The translations under genes were made by a program, and so were the position numbers. Below are positions 37,904 to 49,639 of a DNA stretch of 64,000 nt, piece after piece. The stretch comes from Glandiceps talaboti. Taxonomy: Eukaryota; Hemichordata; Enteropneusta; Spengelidae. The DNA lies in NCBI RefSeq assembly GCF_964340395.1, contig NC_135569.1:18760457-18824456 (forward strand). Reading direction: 5' to 3'. The stretch's first letter is position 1. Every line of letters begins with the position of its first letter. A model generated the notes under the pieces. It did no database searches and had not been told where the DNA came from. It saw only the letters and a program-made list of their open reading frames with translations.

Positions 37904-38893
37904 CAATTTCTCCTGTCACTTTAGGGATAAATACTATGATATTTAAAACTTTTCCCAAGTTTCTCCTGTCACTTTAGGGATAAATACTATGATATTTAAA
38001 ACATTTCCCAAGTTTCTCCTGTCACTTTAGGGATAAATACTATGATATTTAAAACTTTTCCCAAGTTTCTCCTATCACTTTAGGGATAAATACTACGATA
38101 TTTAAAACTTTTCCCAAGTTTCTCCTATCACTTTAGGGATAAGTACTATGATATTTAAAACTTTTCCCAAGTTTCTCCTATCACTTTAGGGATAAATACT
38201 ATGATATTTAAAACTTTTCCCAAGTTTCTCCTGTCACTTTAGGGATAAATACTATGATATTTAAAACTTTTCCCAAGTTTCTCCTGTCACTTTAGGGATA
38301 AATACTATGATATTTAAAACTTTTCCCAAGTTTCTCCTGTCACTTTAGGGATAAATACTATGATATTTAAAACTTTTCCCAAGTTTCTCTTGTCACTTTA
38401 GGGATAAATACTACAATATTTAAAACTTTTCCCAAGTTTCTCCTGTCACTTTAGGGATAAGTACTATGATATTTAAAACTTTTCCCAAGTTTCTCCTATC
38501 ACTTTAGGGATAAATACTACGATATTTAAAACTTTTCCCAAGTTTCTCCTGTCACTTTAGGGATAAATACTACGATATTTAAAACTTTTCCCAAGTTTCT
38601 CCTATCACTTTAGGGATAAATACTATGATATTTAAAACTTTTCCCAAGTTTCTCCTGTCACTTTAGGGATAAATACTATGATATTTAAAACTTTTCCCAA
38701 GTTTCTCCTGTCACTTTAGGGATAAATACTACGATATTTAAAATTTTTCCCAAGTTTCTCCTGTCACTTTAGTGATAAATACTATGATATTTAAAACTTT
38801 TCCCAAGTTTCTCCTGTCACTTTAGGGATAAATACTATGATATTTAAAACTTTTCCCAAGTTTCTCCTGTCACTTTAGGGATAAATACTAAAA
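37904..38893. repeat. 53-bp array, about 18 copies, each with a 3' splice-site-like sequence
   Basis: The unit contains AGTTTCTCCTGTCACTTTAG followed by GGATAAATACTATGATATTT, period 53. TTTCTCCTGTCACTTTAG|GG is a pyrimidine tract plus TAG, a good acceptor, and TTTAAAAC about 25 bases upstream could serve as a branch site. It lies in the last third of intron 3. Confidence 0.97.
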
Positions 38894-39540
38894 ACGGCAT
38901 TGTAGTATTTGTGTTGTGTGTTCACTATGAAGCTTACTATGTAGAATCTACCTAAGTTCCCAAGTCATTTCACCAGGGTTCCCTACCAGTGTTTTTGTCA
39001 TGGGTGGTAAGTAGGTAAAATCTATCTGAGTTCCCCTGTCATTTTACTAGGGTTCCCTACCAGTGTTTTTGTTAAGGGTGGTACACTGGTAAGTAGGTAA
39101 AATCTACCTAAGTTCCCAAGTCATTTCACCAGGGTTCCTAGCAGTGTTTTTGTTAAGGGTGGTAAGTAGGTAAAATCTACCTAAGTTCCCCTGTCATTTC
39201 ACCAGGGTTCCCTACCAGTGTTTTTGTCAAGGGTGGTAAAGTAGGTAAAATCTATCTGAGTTCCCAAGTCATTTCACCAGGGTTCCCTACCAGTGTTTTT
39301 GTTAAGGGTGGTAAGGTAAAATCTATCTGAGTTCCCAAGTCATTTCACCAGGGTTCCCTACCAGTGTTTTTGTCAAGGGTGGTAAAGTAGGTAAAATCTA
39401 TCTGAGTTCCCAAGTCATTTCACCAGGGTTCCCTACCAGTGTTTTTGTTAAGGGTGGTAAGGAGGTAAAATCTATCTGAGTTCCCCTGTCATTTCACCAG
39501 GGTTCCCTACCAGTGTTTTAGTTAAGGGTGGTAAGTAGGA
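38894..39540. repeat. About 74-bp array, 8 copies, upstream of exon 4
   Basis: Units share CATTTCACCAGGGTTCCCTA, CCAGTGTTTTTGTTAAGGG and GGTAAGTAGGTAAAATCTA. It starts with a segment (GCATTGTAGTATTTGTGTTG and on) that recurs downstream of exon 4 at 41390. Several copies carry GTG|GTAAGTAG, another donor-like sequence. Confidence 0.92.
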
Positions 39541-39664
39541 AAAGTCGGTGAGGTATAAATGGTATGTGGTATATATAGATTAGAGGTGAAATGCCAGAAT
39601 ACGAGGTGAGATATACATGTCGGTGTAGGATCGTTATATCCATGTAAGTCCATATATATATATA

Positions 39665-39858
<194 letters not shown>

Positions 39859-39862
<4 letters not shown>

Positions 39863-40031
39863 GTTGAGGGTAGAAGAAAATCAAGTCAGGTTTTTCGTCT
39901 CTACAAGCCTGTTTCGTGAGTAAATCACTCGTCAGGTATGTACATCAACATCTCCTGACGAGTGATTTACTCACGAAACAGGCTTGTAGAGACGAAAAAC
40001 CCGACTTGATTTTCTTCTACCCTCAACATAT
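39859..40031. mobile_element. Near-perfect 78-bp inverted repeat carrying a ribozyme (Penelope-type terminus)
   Basis: Left arm 39859-39936 and right arm 39954-40031 are reverse complements with a single mismatch (AGTCAGGT against AGTCGGGT). The spacer is 17 bases (39937-39953). Both arms contain the hammerhead core. This and the flanking (AT)n tracts resemble the ends of Penelope-like elements joined head to head; the link to that class is inference. Confidence 0.75.
39951..39992 (+). ncRNA. Type I hammerhead ribozyme motif
   Basis: In order: stem I strand TCTC (39951-39954); core CTGACGA (39955-39961); stem II GTGA (39962-39965), loop TTTAC, TCAC (39971-39974); core GAAA (39975-39978); minimal stem III CA (39979-39980), loop GGCT, TG (39985-39986); cleavage dinucleotide TA (39987-39988); stem I strand GAGA (39989-39992). 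All conserved hammerhead positions are present, including the G-C pair that opens stem II and a GUA cleavage triplet. Predicted cut: after 39988. A very short stem III is known for hammerheads of Penelope-like elements and is often thought to act as a dimer. The mirror copy on the minus strand has the core but only one possible pair in stem I (ATAC opposite GAGA). Confidence 0.8.
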
Positions 40032-40092
40032 ACTCCGCTCTGCGTGCAGACGTATCGAGCACTGTACTACGGACAAATCTTACCACTGACTT

Positions 40093-40671
<579 letters not shown>

Positions 40672-41035
40672 CATGGGTTTTGGATGAGAAATGCGTCAAT
40701 CATGAAGATTTTTGTTTTTCGGATCGACAGGTCTACAAATTTGTTTTGAAGTTTCAGATGTCTGTAGGTTGTCAGTATTGTATTTTTCTTAGTAAACAAA
40801 AAGAACTGTTCCACCAGATTAAACTGTGTGGTTTAGACTAAAATCCTGCCAACCCTATTTTTCCTGTAAAGTGCTATCATCTCCTTACAAAGTAAAGAAA
40901 CCTACAGCACAAAACACATCTAGGCACTCTTTTCAAGTCAATAGCCTGGGTAAATTATTTTGCCTTCATCTCAAGATTTCACCCTGGGGTAGAGTTAAGA
41001 TGTTATCACAAACTTTGTGTATACTTTAACTTCAG

Positions 41036-41210
41036 GTGTGGTTCAGTAACAGAAGAGCCCGCTGGCGGAAGCAAGTTTCAATGCATCAACTGAATGGTTA
41101 TAATCCATGGTATGGTCCTTTGACCACTACAGCACCATTAACTTGTATGTCACCAAGTGCTCCTTGCTTGTTACCAGAAGTAGCCAACGCATATGCTGGA
41201 ACTACACAAG
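41036..41210 (+). CDS. Pax3/7: Pax3/7 exon 4: homeodomain recognition helix
   Basis: Encodes residues 251-309. The acceptor is ACTTTAACTTCAG|GTG. It begins VWFSNRRARWRKQV, homeodomain positions 47-60, with Ser at position 50 as in Pax homeodomains, then SMHQLNGYNPWYGPL and a Thr/Ser/Pro-rich start of the transactivation region. The donor is CAAG|GTAAAC, leaving one base for the next codon. It joins exon 3 in phase 0. Without this exon the homeodomain cannot contact the major groove. Confidence 0.96.
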
Positions 41211-41384
41211 GTAAACAAAGATTTGTATTGAAATTCTCTCCAATAAAAAACATTTGATTTGCCTTTGTCAGTCAAAATGATGAAATATCCATTTTTATTA
41301 TAAAATAGCACATAGTTAAAAGATTAAGATATGCAGGGATGTATATTTTGACAAGTTGCTCTTTGTTAATCATGGTTAAATTGG

Positions 41385-41586
41385 ATTAAAAATGGCAATG
41401 TAGTATATGTGTTGTGTGTTCACTATGAAGCTTACTATGTAGAATCTACCTAAGTTCCCAAGTCATTTCACCAGGGTTCCCTACCAGTGTTTTTGTTAAG
41501 GGTGGTAAGGAGGTAAAATCTATCTGAGTTCCCCTGTCATTTCACCAGTGTTCCCTACCAGTACCAGTGTTTTTGTTACGGGTGGT
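41385..41586. repeat. Downstream partner of the 74-bp array
   Basis: Reproduces the start of the 38894 array (GTTGTGTGTTCACTATGAAG, then CATTTCACCAGGGTTCCCTA, twice). Exon 4 is therefore bracketed by two copies of one repeat on the same strand. Confidence 0.9.
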
Positions 41587-42735
41587 TGTTGCATTGTTTG
41601 GCACTATTACAGTGCTTCCAAACCATTGCATTGTTTGACACTATTACAGTGCTTCCAAACCATTGCATTGTTTGACACTATTACAGTGCTTCCAATCCAT
41701 CGCATTGTTTGACACTATTACAGTGCTTCCAAACCATTGCATTGTTTGGCAATATTACAGTGCTTCCAATCCATTGCATTGTTTGACACTATTACAGTGC
41801 TTCCAATCCATTGCATTGTTTGACACTATTACAGTGCTTCCAATCCATTGCATTGTTTGACACTATTACAGTGCTCCCAATCCATTGCATTGTTTGGCAA
41901 TATTACAGTGCTTCCAATCCATTGCATTGTTTGACACTATTACAGTGCTTCCAATCCATTGCATTGTTTGACACTATTACAGTGCTTCCAATCCATTGCA
42001 TTGTTTGGCAATATTACAGTGCTTCCAATCCATCGCATTGTTTGACACTATTACAGTGCTTCCAATCCATTGCATTGTTTGACACTATTACAATGCTCCC
42101 AATCCATTGCATTGTTTGGCAATATTACAGTGCTTCCAATCCATTGCATTGTTTGACACTATTACAGTGCTTCCAATCCATTGCATTGTTTGACACTATT
42201 ACAATGCTCCCAATCCATTGCATTGTTTGGCAATATTACAGTGCTTCCAATCCATTGCATTGTTTGACACTATTACAGTGCTTCCAATCCATTGCACTGT
42301 TTGACACTATTACAGTGCTCCCAATCCATTGCATTGTTTGGCAATATTACAGTGCTTCCATTCCATTGCATTGTTTGGCAATATTACAGCGCTTCCATCC
42401 CATTGCATTGTTTGACACTATTACAGTGCTTCCAATCCATTGCATTGTTTGGCAATATTACAGTGCTTCCAAACCATTGCATTGTTTGGCAATATTACAG
42501 TGCTTCCATCCCATTGCATTGTTTGACACTATTACAGTGCTTCCAATCCATTGCATTGTTTGACACTATTACAGTGCTTCCATTCCATTGCATTGTTTGG
42601 CACTATTACAATGCTTCCAAACCATTGCATTAATTGGCACTATTACAATGCTTCCAATCCATTGCATTGTTTGGCACTGTTACAGTGCTTCCAATCCATT
42701 GCATTGTTTGGCACTATTATAGTGCTTCCATTGAA
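41587..42735. repeat. 37-bp array in intron 4, about 31 copies
   Basis: The unit contains CCATTGCATTGTTTGACACT and ATTACAGTGCTTCCAA, period 37. Most copies contain CATTGTTT, a good match to Sox HMG-box sites (AACAATG on the other strand). Open frames along it come from the repeat. Confidence 0.97.
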
Positions 42736-43358
42736 GTATGAACGATGAAGTACTGCCATATATTGATACATTACTGAACTTGTCTTGATGCATTAATGTA
42801 GATTTAGCTATAGTAAAGTCACAACATTGCCTACTCAGCAGCAAAGTTGAATAACAGTGTACTTTGATAATGCTGCCAAATGGGTGTACAACATTCATTG
42901 TTGTAAATAAACCCTGTCTATTGGTAGATATCACCATGACTAGATGTACAGAGTGATGTATTAGACAACAAACCTCAATAACTGTAAGAGGTGTCAAATT
43001 TGAAATTTGTTATGATTGAAGTTATCAATAATATGATGCACACAAATGTGGCACACCTTGAACACAGGCAAGGAAGTTTCTTGTCTGTGAGCTAATCCTA
43101 CTAAATTCTGTACAAAGACACAGACCAATTTTGGTAATGTATCAATGTAATGTATGATGTAGTAGTTTGTTGTTCATACTAGTATAAAGGAAGGGGTCAA
43201 TTTGTAAATATAGGGTCAAATACAAAATACAAACATCTACCCATCCAATTTTTCCACTCAGAATTGTTTATTTTGTCATGTTCATTTCAAAAAATTAGTT
43301 CTAATTATAATAAATAAGAATAATTAATTGATAAGGACTGTTGTTTTTGTTGATCTAG
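42736..43358 (+). other. Pax3/7: End of Pax3/7 intron 4
   Basis: Unique AT-rich sequence with no exon seen before the acceptor of exon 5. Confidence 0.5.
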
Positions 43359-43537
43359 ATTCATCTTTCCTGTCTGCACCTCATCCAGCAGTATCACAGA
43401 CAAGAATGTTTCAAAACAGTTTATTTAACAACACATCCAGTCCCACCATGTGTACACCTGCAGCAAGATTTAACTTTCAAAGTTTTGCCGACCCCACACT
43501 TGTTACTAAACCTGTCAACAGATTGGCACATCATCAG
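43359..43537 (+). CDS. Pax3/7: Pax3/7 exon 5: C-terminal region
   Basis: Encodes residues 309-368. The acceptor TTTTTGTTGATCTAG|AT restores the Asp codon split at exon 4. It reads DSSFLSAPHPAVSQTRMFQN, then a Ser/Thr/Pro/Asn-rich stretch with TPAARFNFQSFADPT, ending NRLAHHQ at the donor CAG|GTAAGG (phase 0). No known motif; composition suits a Pax activation domain. Assignment rests on phase, position and composition rather than strong homology. Exons 1-5 total 1104 coding bases, exactly 368 codons. Confidence 0.8.
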
Positions 43538-43864
43538 GTAAGGCAATATTCACCAATATTTTTCTTTGTTCAGGCAAGGAAAGTACAAGTGACATATGGG
43601 GCCTTGTTACTTCAAGTCTCAAGTATTTTCCAACTGTCAATGAGTGATATTATGTCAAATGAATTTAAGAAAAATTGGGGGGAAATAATGACAATTGTAA
43701 TTCAGAATGGTTTGACTTATATTTTGAGCACTACGTAATAAATCATGTAAACATGTGTTGTTGTGATATAGCTCTGCCAGACAGCTGGATTTCACACCAA
43801 AAATCTATGCCCTAATCTGACCTTGGTTTTTACATCATGAAAATATTAAATATTGTAAAACTAT

Positions 43865-44045
43865 GTCCCTGGGGAGCATACAATTCAGTGCAGCCTCTGT
43901 AAGCACATAGGATTAAAGCATTCACATAGCAACCTCTATCCTATCAGGTCCCCATTTATAGCATACAGCTGAGTTTACTGGGTCACAAGCATGGTTAAAG
44001 TAACGACAGTGGCACTTAGTGAGAACCTGCAACCTATAGATACCA
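43865..44045 (-). mobile_element. SINE body fragment
   Basis: CCCTGGGGAGCATACAATTC, GCACATAGGATTAAAGCATT and CTATCCTATCAGGTCCCC match, in reverse orientation, the body of the SINE at 63291-63668. Head and tail are missing. Confidence 0.7.
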
Positions 44046-44064
44046 GGATGGCTGTACACTCTAA

Positions 44065-44203
44065 CCTTTGGACTGTGTGTGTGTGTGTGTGTGCGTGTGC
44101 GTGTGTGCGTACGTGCGTACGTGCGTACGTGCGTGCGTGTGTGCGTGTGTAGAGATAGGCTAGGAACCTATAGATTCCAGGATGACTACACTCTAACCAT
44201 TGG

Positions 44204-44248
<45 letters not shown>

Positions 44249-44440
44249 GCGTGTGTAGAGATAGGCTAGGAACCTATAGATTCCAGGATGACTGTACACT
44301 CTAACCATTGGACTGTGTGTGTGTGTGTAGAGTGTAGAGATAGGTTAGGAACCTAGGCTATAGATTCCAGGATGGCTGTACACTCTAACCATTGGACTGT
44401 GTGTGTGTGTGTGTGTAGAGTGTAGAGATAGGCTAGGAAT
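44065..44440. repeat. (GT)n blocks within a repeated unit
   Basis: Four copies of AGAGATAGGCTAGGAACCTA plus ACTCTAACCATTGGACTGTG, each followed by (GT)n of different length; the first also has GTGCGTAC runs. Confidence 0.93.
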
Positions 44441-45034
44441 AGATTGCACCTATTTACACAAGCATCTAAAGATTGTGAATTGCTTTCAGCTGACATGAGA
44501 CAGAGGTACTGCAAAGGTTAATAAAAATGCTACACTTGTGTGATTTGATACAATAGGGAGATTGTTACTATTTATCTACATTGTATCCATCACAGCCCAA
44601 TCACACACAAATAGCATAAATAATTGTACTCTTTAGTTCAATTTGGAACCATGTATTGTTGGCTATTGAACAGGTCCACATCAAACTATTTCAACTGTGG
44701 TTTTAATGGCTGACTGTTTAATTCATAAAAAAAAGGTAAAGGATAATTTGGTAAAATGAAGTCTTGACCTTGACATTGGAATTATAGTGCTAATAAGGCT
44801 ATGGAAAACTGAACTATGTATATATATATATAGTCTATTAGATATACATGTCGTTTCAGTACTTTCATAAAATCAAAATAATAGAAACTTATGTCAGAAT
44901 AAGACGCATCTTTCCCAGTCAAAATTTAAAATAAATAGTTTCCTAAAGAGTTTAAGCAAAAATAGCGAAACTACTGAGACTGCAGGCTTATTTAAGGATT
45001 CTTGACTTCAGTAATAATGGAAAGATGAGGAACT

Positions 45035-45600
45035 TGTATGTAAGTTTACCAGGTTCCTATAAGGGATACGATTGTACAATGTCAGACAAGCTCAATTAGA
45101 GGGTGAGAATGGGTCTGGTAAGTTTACCAGGTTCCTATAAGGGATACGATTGTACAATGTCAGACAAGCTCAATTAGAGGGTGAGAATGGGTCTGGTAAG
45201 TTTACCAGGTTCCTATAAGGGATACGATTGTACAATGTCAGACAAGGTCAATTAGAGGGTGAGAATGGGTCTGGTAAGTTTACCAGGTTCCTATAAGGGA
45301 TACGATTGTACAATGTCAGACAAGCTCAATTAGAGGGTGAGAATGGGTCTGGTAAGTTTACCAGGTTCCTATAAGGGATACGATTGTACAATGTCAGACA
45401 AGGTCAATTAGAGGGTGAGAATGGGTCTGGTAAGTTTACCAGGTTCCTATAAGGGATACGATTGTACAATGTCAGACAAGCTCAATTAGAGGGTGAGAAT
45501 GGGTCTGGTAAGTTTACCAGGTTCCTATAAGGGATGATTGTACAATGTCAGACAAGCTCAATTAGAGGGTGAGAATGGGTCTGGTAAGTTTACCAGGTTC
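45035..45600. repeat. 78-bp array in intron 5, about 7 copies
   Basis: The unit contains GGTAAGTTTACCAGGTTCCT and CAATTAGAGGGTGAGAATGG. Every copy has CTG|GTAAGT, a strong donor-like sequence, inside the near palindrome GGTAA-GT-TTACC. Copies are almost identical except AAGCTC/AAGGTC. Confidence 0.95.
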
Positions 45601-45829
45601 AAAAGTGCCTACATGTAAGTTCAACAACTTAAAAGTCTACACGCTAGCTTACATAGTATATTGTGTTGGTTAAAACCAGAACTAGCTGTCTCAGTGAGTC
45701 AGTGCACTAAGTCATCATCATTGCATGAATGTTGGTGTTATCTTGGCTGTGTAACTGTATGGTGTGGCTAATGACATTGTAAACATACTAGAATGAAGTA
45801 ATTAGGTTGAGTAGTACATAGTTAGTAGC

Positions 45830-46690
45830 TCACTTAGTAGTTGACTGTTACTAAGTTGAGTTCAACTTGGTACATTGTCGCTGAATGTAGTAGTTGACTG
45901 TTACTAAGTTGAGTTCAACTTGGTACATTGTAACTGATGTAATAGTTGAGTGTAGCTAAGTTGGGTTCAACTTGGTACATTTCAGTAGTATAGTTAAATG
46001 TAGCTATTATAAGTTGAGTTCTACTTGGTATATTGTCACTGATGTATATATAACTGTAGCTAAGTTGATTGAGTTCAACTTGGTACATTGTTGCTGAATG
46101 TAGTAGTTGACTGTTACTAAGTTGAGTTCAACTTGGTACATTGCAGTAGTATAGTTAAATGTAGCTATTATAAGTTGAGTTCAACTTGGTACATTGTCAC
46201 TGGTGTAGTTGACTGTTACTAAGTTGAGTTCAACTTGGTACATTGCAGTAGTATTGTTGAATGTAGCTATTATAAGTTGAGTTCAACTTGGTACATTGTC
46301 ACTGATGTATATATAACTAGCTAAGTTGATCAAGTTCAACTTGGTACATTGTTGCTGAATGTAGTAGTTGACTGTTACTAAGTTCAGTTCAACTTGGTAC
46401 ATTTCAGTAGTATAGTTGAATGTAGCTATTATAAGTTGAGTTCAACTTGGTACATTAATTGTCACTGATGTATATATAACTGTAGCTAAGTTGAGTTCAA
46501 TTTGGTACATTGTCGCTGATGTAGTAGTTGATTGTTAGCTAGGTTGAGTTAGTACATTGTAGCTGATGTAATAGTTGAGTGTAGCTAAGTTGAGTTCAAC
46601 TTGGTACATTGTAGCATGAAGTAGCTAGGTTGAGTTAGTACATTGTAACTGATGTAATAGTTGACTGTTGTATATACACACTAGAATGAA
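45830..46690. repeat. Irregular array of palindromic AAGTTGA-GT-TCAACTT modules
   Basis: About 14 modules of AAGTTGAGTTCAACTTGGTA separated by variable linkers (ACATTGTCACTGATGTA and others). The 7-bp arms are exact reverse complements around GT. Linker order varies, so the array has shuffled rather than simply expanded. Confidence 0.85.
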
Positions 46691-46939
46691 GTAGGTTGTA
46701 ACCTTGAATTAGGTTTGAATGAGTACTATGTTTGTTTAAGTACTTAACTATCTACTTTGTTGAATTGCTTCTGTTTGCTATTGATCTAATTAAAATCCCA
46801 TTACAGAGATAAGAAAGGTTCTTTAGTCAGCCATTTAGATACATATCAAGTTTAGGAGAACAGTCAAAACATCTGTCCCATGGCAGATGTCTGACTTCAT
46901 GTACATAATCTCACTTCAACAGTTGTTCATTTCTTTTCC

Positions 46940-48270
46940 TTGCTTTGCCTACTTCACTCTGTGGATGAAATCATTTTTCCTTGCTTTGTCCGCTACAATC
47001 TGTGGATGAAATCATTTTTCCTTGCTTTGCCTACTTCACTCTGTGGATGAAATCATTTTTCCTTGCTTTGCCTACTTCACTCTGTGGATGAAATCATTTT
47101 TCCTTGCTTTGCCTACTTCACTCTGTGGATGAAATCATTTTTCCTTGCTTTGCCTACTTCACTCTGTGGATGAAATCATTTTTCCTTGCTTTGCCTACTT
47201 CACTCTGTGGATGAAATCATTTTTCCTTGCTTTGTCTACTTCACTCTGTGGATGAAATCATTTTTCCTTGCTTTGCCTACTTCACTCTGTGGATGAAATC
47301 ATTTTTCCTTGCTTTGCCTACTTCACTCTGTGGATGAAATCATTTTTCCTTGCTTTGCCTACTTCACTCTGTGGATGAAATCATTTTTCCTTGCTTTGCC
47401 TACTTCACTCTGTGGATGAAATCATTTTTCCTTGCTTTGCCTACTTCACTCTGTGGATGAAATCATTTTTCCTTGCTTTGCCTACTTCACTCTGTGGATG
47501 AAATCATTTTTCCTTGCTTTGCCTACTTCACTCTGTGGATGAAATCATTTTTCCTTGCTTTGCCTACTTCACTCTGTGGATGAAATCATTTTTCCTTGCT
47601 TTGCCTACTTCACTCTGTGGATGAAATCATTTTTCCTTGCTTTGCCTACTTCACTCTGTGGATGAAATCATTTTTCCTTGCTTTGCCTACTTCACTCTGT
47701 GGATGAAATCATTTTTCCTTGCTTTGCCTACTTCACTCTGTGGATGAAATCATTTTTCCTTGCTTTGCCTACTTCACTCTGTGGATGAAATCATTTTTCC
47801 TTGCTTTGCCTACTTCACTCTGTGGATGAAATCATTTTTCCTTGCTTTGCCTACTTCACTCTGTGGATGAAATCATTTTTCCTTGCTTTGCCTACTTCAC
47901 TCTGTGGATGAAATCATTTTTCCTTGCTTTGCCTACTTCACTCTGTGGATGAAATCATTTTTCCTTGCTTTGCCTACTTCACTCTGTGGATGAAATCATT
48001 TTTCCTTGCTTTGTCCACTACAATCTGTGGATGAAATCATTTTTCCTTGCTTTGTCCTCTACAATCTGTGGATCCTTTTTCCTTGCTTTGTCCGCTACCA
48101 TCTGTGGATGAAATCATTTTTCCTTGCTTTGTCCGCTACAATCTGTGGATCATTTTTCCTTGCTTTGTCCGCTACAATCTGTGGATGAAATCATTTTTCC
48201 TTGCTATGTCCACTACAATCTGTGGATCATTTTTCCTTGCTTTGCCCACTGCAATCTGTGGATGAAATAA
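46940..48270. repeat. 41-bp array, about 32 copies
   Basis: CTTTGCCTACTTCACTCTGT plus GGATGAAATCATTTTTCCTT, period 41. Copies in the middle are identical or nearly so; those at both ends have CTACAATCTGTGG and deletions, the expected pattern of expansion from the centre. Confidence 0.97.
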
Positions 48271-48660
48271 TTTTTCTTCCATTTGAAATCTTTTGAAAAT
48301 AATTTCTATTTTTCCTTGCCCATTTCAAATGTTTATTTGTAATGATAGTATTGGTTAGGGAGATACCAGATTTATTCCTATCCTTCCTCTAAAGTGTTGT
48401 ACCTTATGTCCATTCCTACAAAACCCTTGTTTTATTTTTAATGAATGCAAAGACATATCCAAAGTAGTTATTCAAAACACACAACGTTTTGAGCTCCATG
48501 CTCTTCTTTTAAGTGTCTACAACAATAAAAAGTCTAAGAGGGGTTAAAATACTGGAGGGAAAAATTGACCACTGACAAAAAACAGAATGGAGTAAAACTA
48601 TAAAAATTACAAGACTCTTTATCTCCCTGGTATACCAACTTTATGTCCATAATTGCACAA
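48271..48660. other. Intron 5 unique sequence
   Basis: No repeats or exon-like frames noticed. Confidence 0.4.
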
Positions 48661-48704
48661 ACACATGCAGACAGACAGACAGACGTACACAGACAGACAG
48701 ACAC

Positions 48705-48745
<41 letters not shown>

Positions 48746-48960
48746 AAATAAATAATGGACAAACACATGCAGACAGACAAACAAGTAACAGACAAACACA
48801 TGCAGACAGGGACAGACAAACTAATAAATGATGGACAAAACATATACATACTTACATACGTATGTACATATATACATATACATACATATGCACGCAAGCA
48901 TGCACACAGATGGAAAGACAGGCAAACAGATAATGGACAGACCCAGACAGAGTCACCATG
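48661..48960. repeat. (CAGA)n and related simple repeats
   Basis: CAGA tetranucleotides with interruptions, then ACAT-rich sequence. Frames reading DRQTDRQT are artefacts. Confidence 0.93.
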
Positions 48961-49379
48961 ACTTTATTAGGAAAAAAAAAGAATTGTTTCTGGTCATGAC
49001 AGTTAGTCTAAAATGGTGTGACGACTCAATTTTTTTAAAAAATCTGAACAAACCTGTCACCCAGTCTACTATTTATAGCAGTTACTGTTCTTTTTATTTA
49101 GTAGTTTAGAGCAAGTGTGTATGTAGGGCAGATGTAATTTGCTTGTTCATGCTTGGCTCTGCAGTTGTCTTCACTGAAGTAGGGAGGGTTATTTTTGTGT
49201 TTCCCCCTAGATCTGCAGACTTCATGGGCTTGATAAAAACACAAAACAACCAAAGTAATGTGCACGCTGACCAGAAACATTTTTTTGGTCTAAAGATCTG
49301 TAGAACCCGATGCTTTATACGTAGATTGTAATTGTTTATCTGGTAATATTCAATCAACTACAGGTAATTCATAATAAGG

Positions 49380-49600
49380 GACCGGCCAGTTTCTTCGGCC
49401 TGGGGGGACCGTTGGATTGGGAGGGGGTCACCCTGTTTTTGAAATTGGCAGTAGGGGGGGTCATGCTGTTTTCAAAATTGTGGATAGGTGGGGGGGGGGG
49501 GGAAGCATTGTGTTTTGGATTGTGATAGAAGAAAAAAATCCCTTTTCTACAATGGCATATAGCAAGTTGTCTGAAATGTGGTACTTTTAAAAAGTAGATG
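49380..49600 (+). mobile_element. Third copy of the GGGACC TIR element, left end only
   Basis: GGGACCGGCCAGTTTCTTCG after a TAA flank, then G-runs, TTGTGTTTTGGATTGTGATA and TACAATGGCATATAGC. Identity stops near 49600 and no right end is present. The TAA flank fits the TWA target preference seen at the full copy. Confidence 0.8.
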
Positions 49601-49639
49601 TAGATTTATACTATCAATTAATTAATTCACAGATCCAAA

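Noticed and set aside
41663-42748. A 250-codon repeated CLTLLQCFQSIALF-like protein
   Set aside because: Translation of the 37-bp intronic array; frames shift between copies.
48619-48961. Frames rich in DRQTDRQT or CLSVCLSV
   Set aside because: Translations of the (CAGA)n tract.
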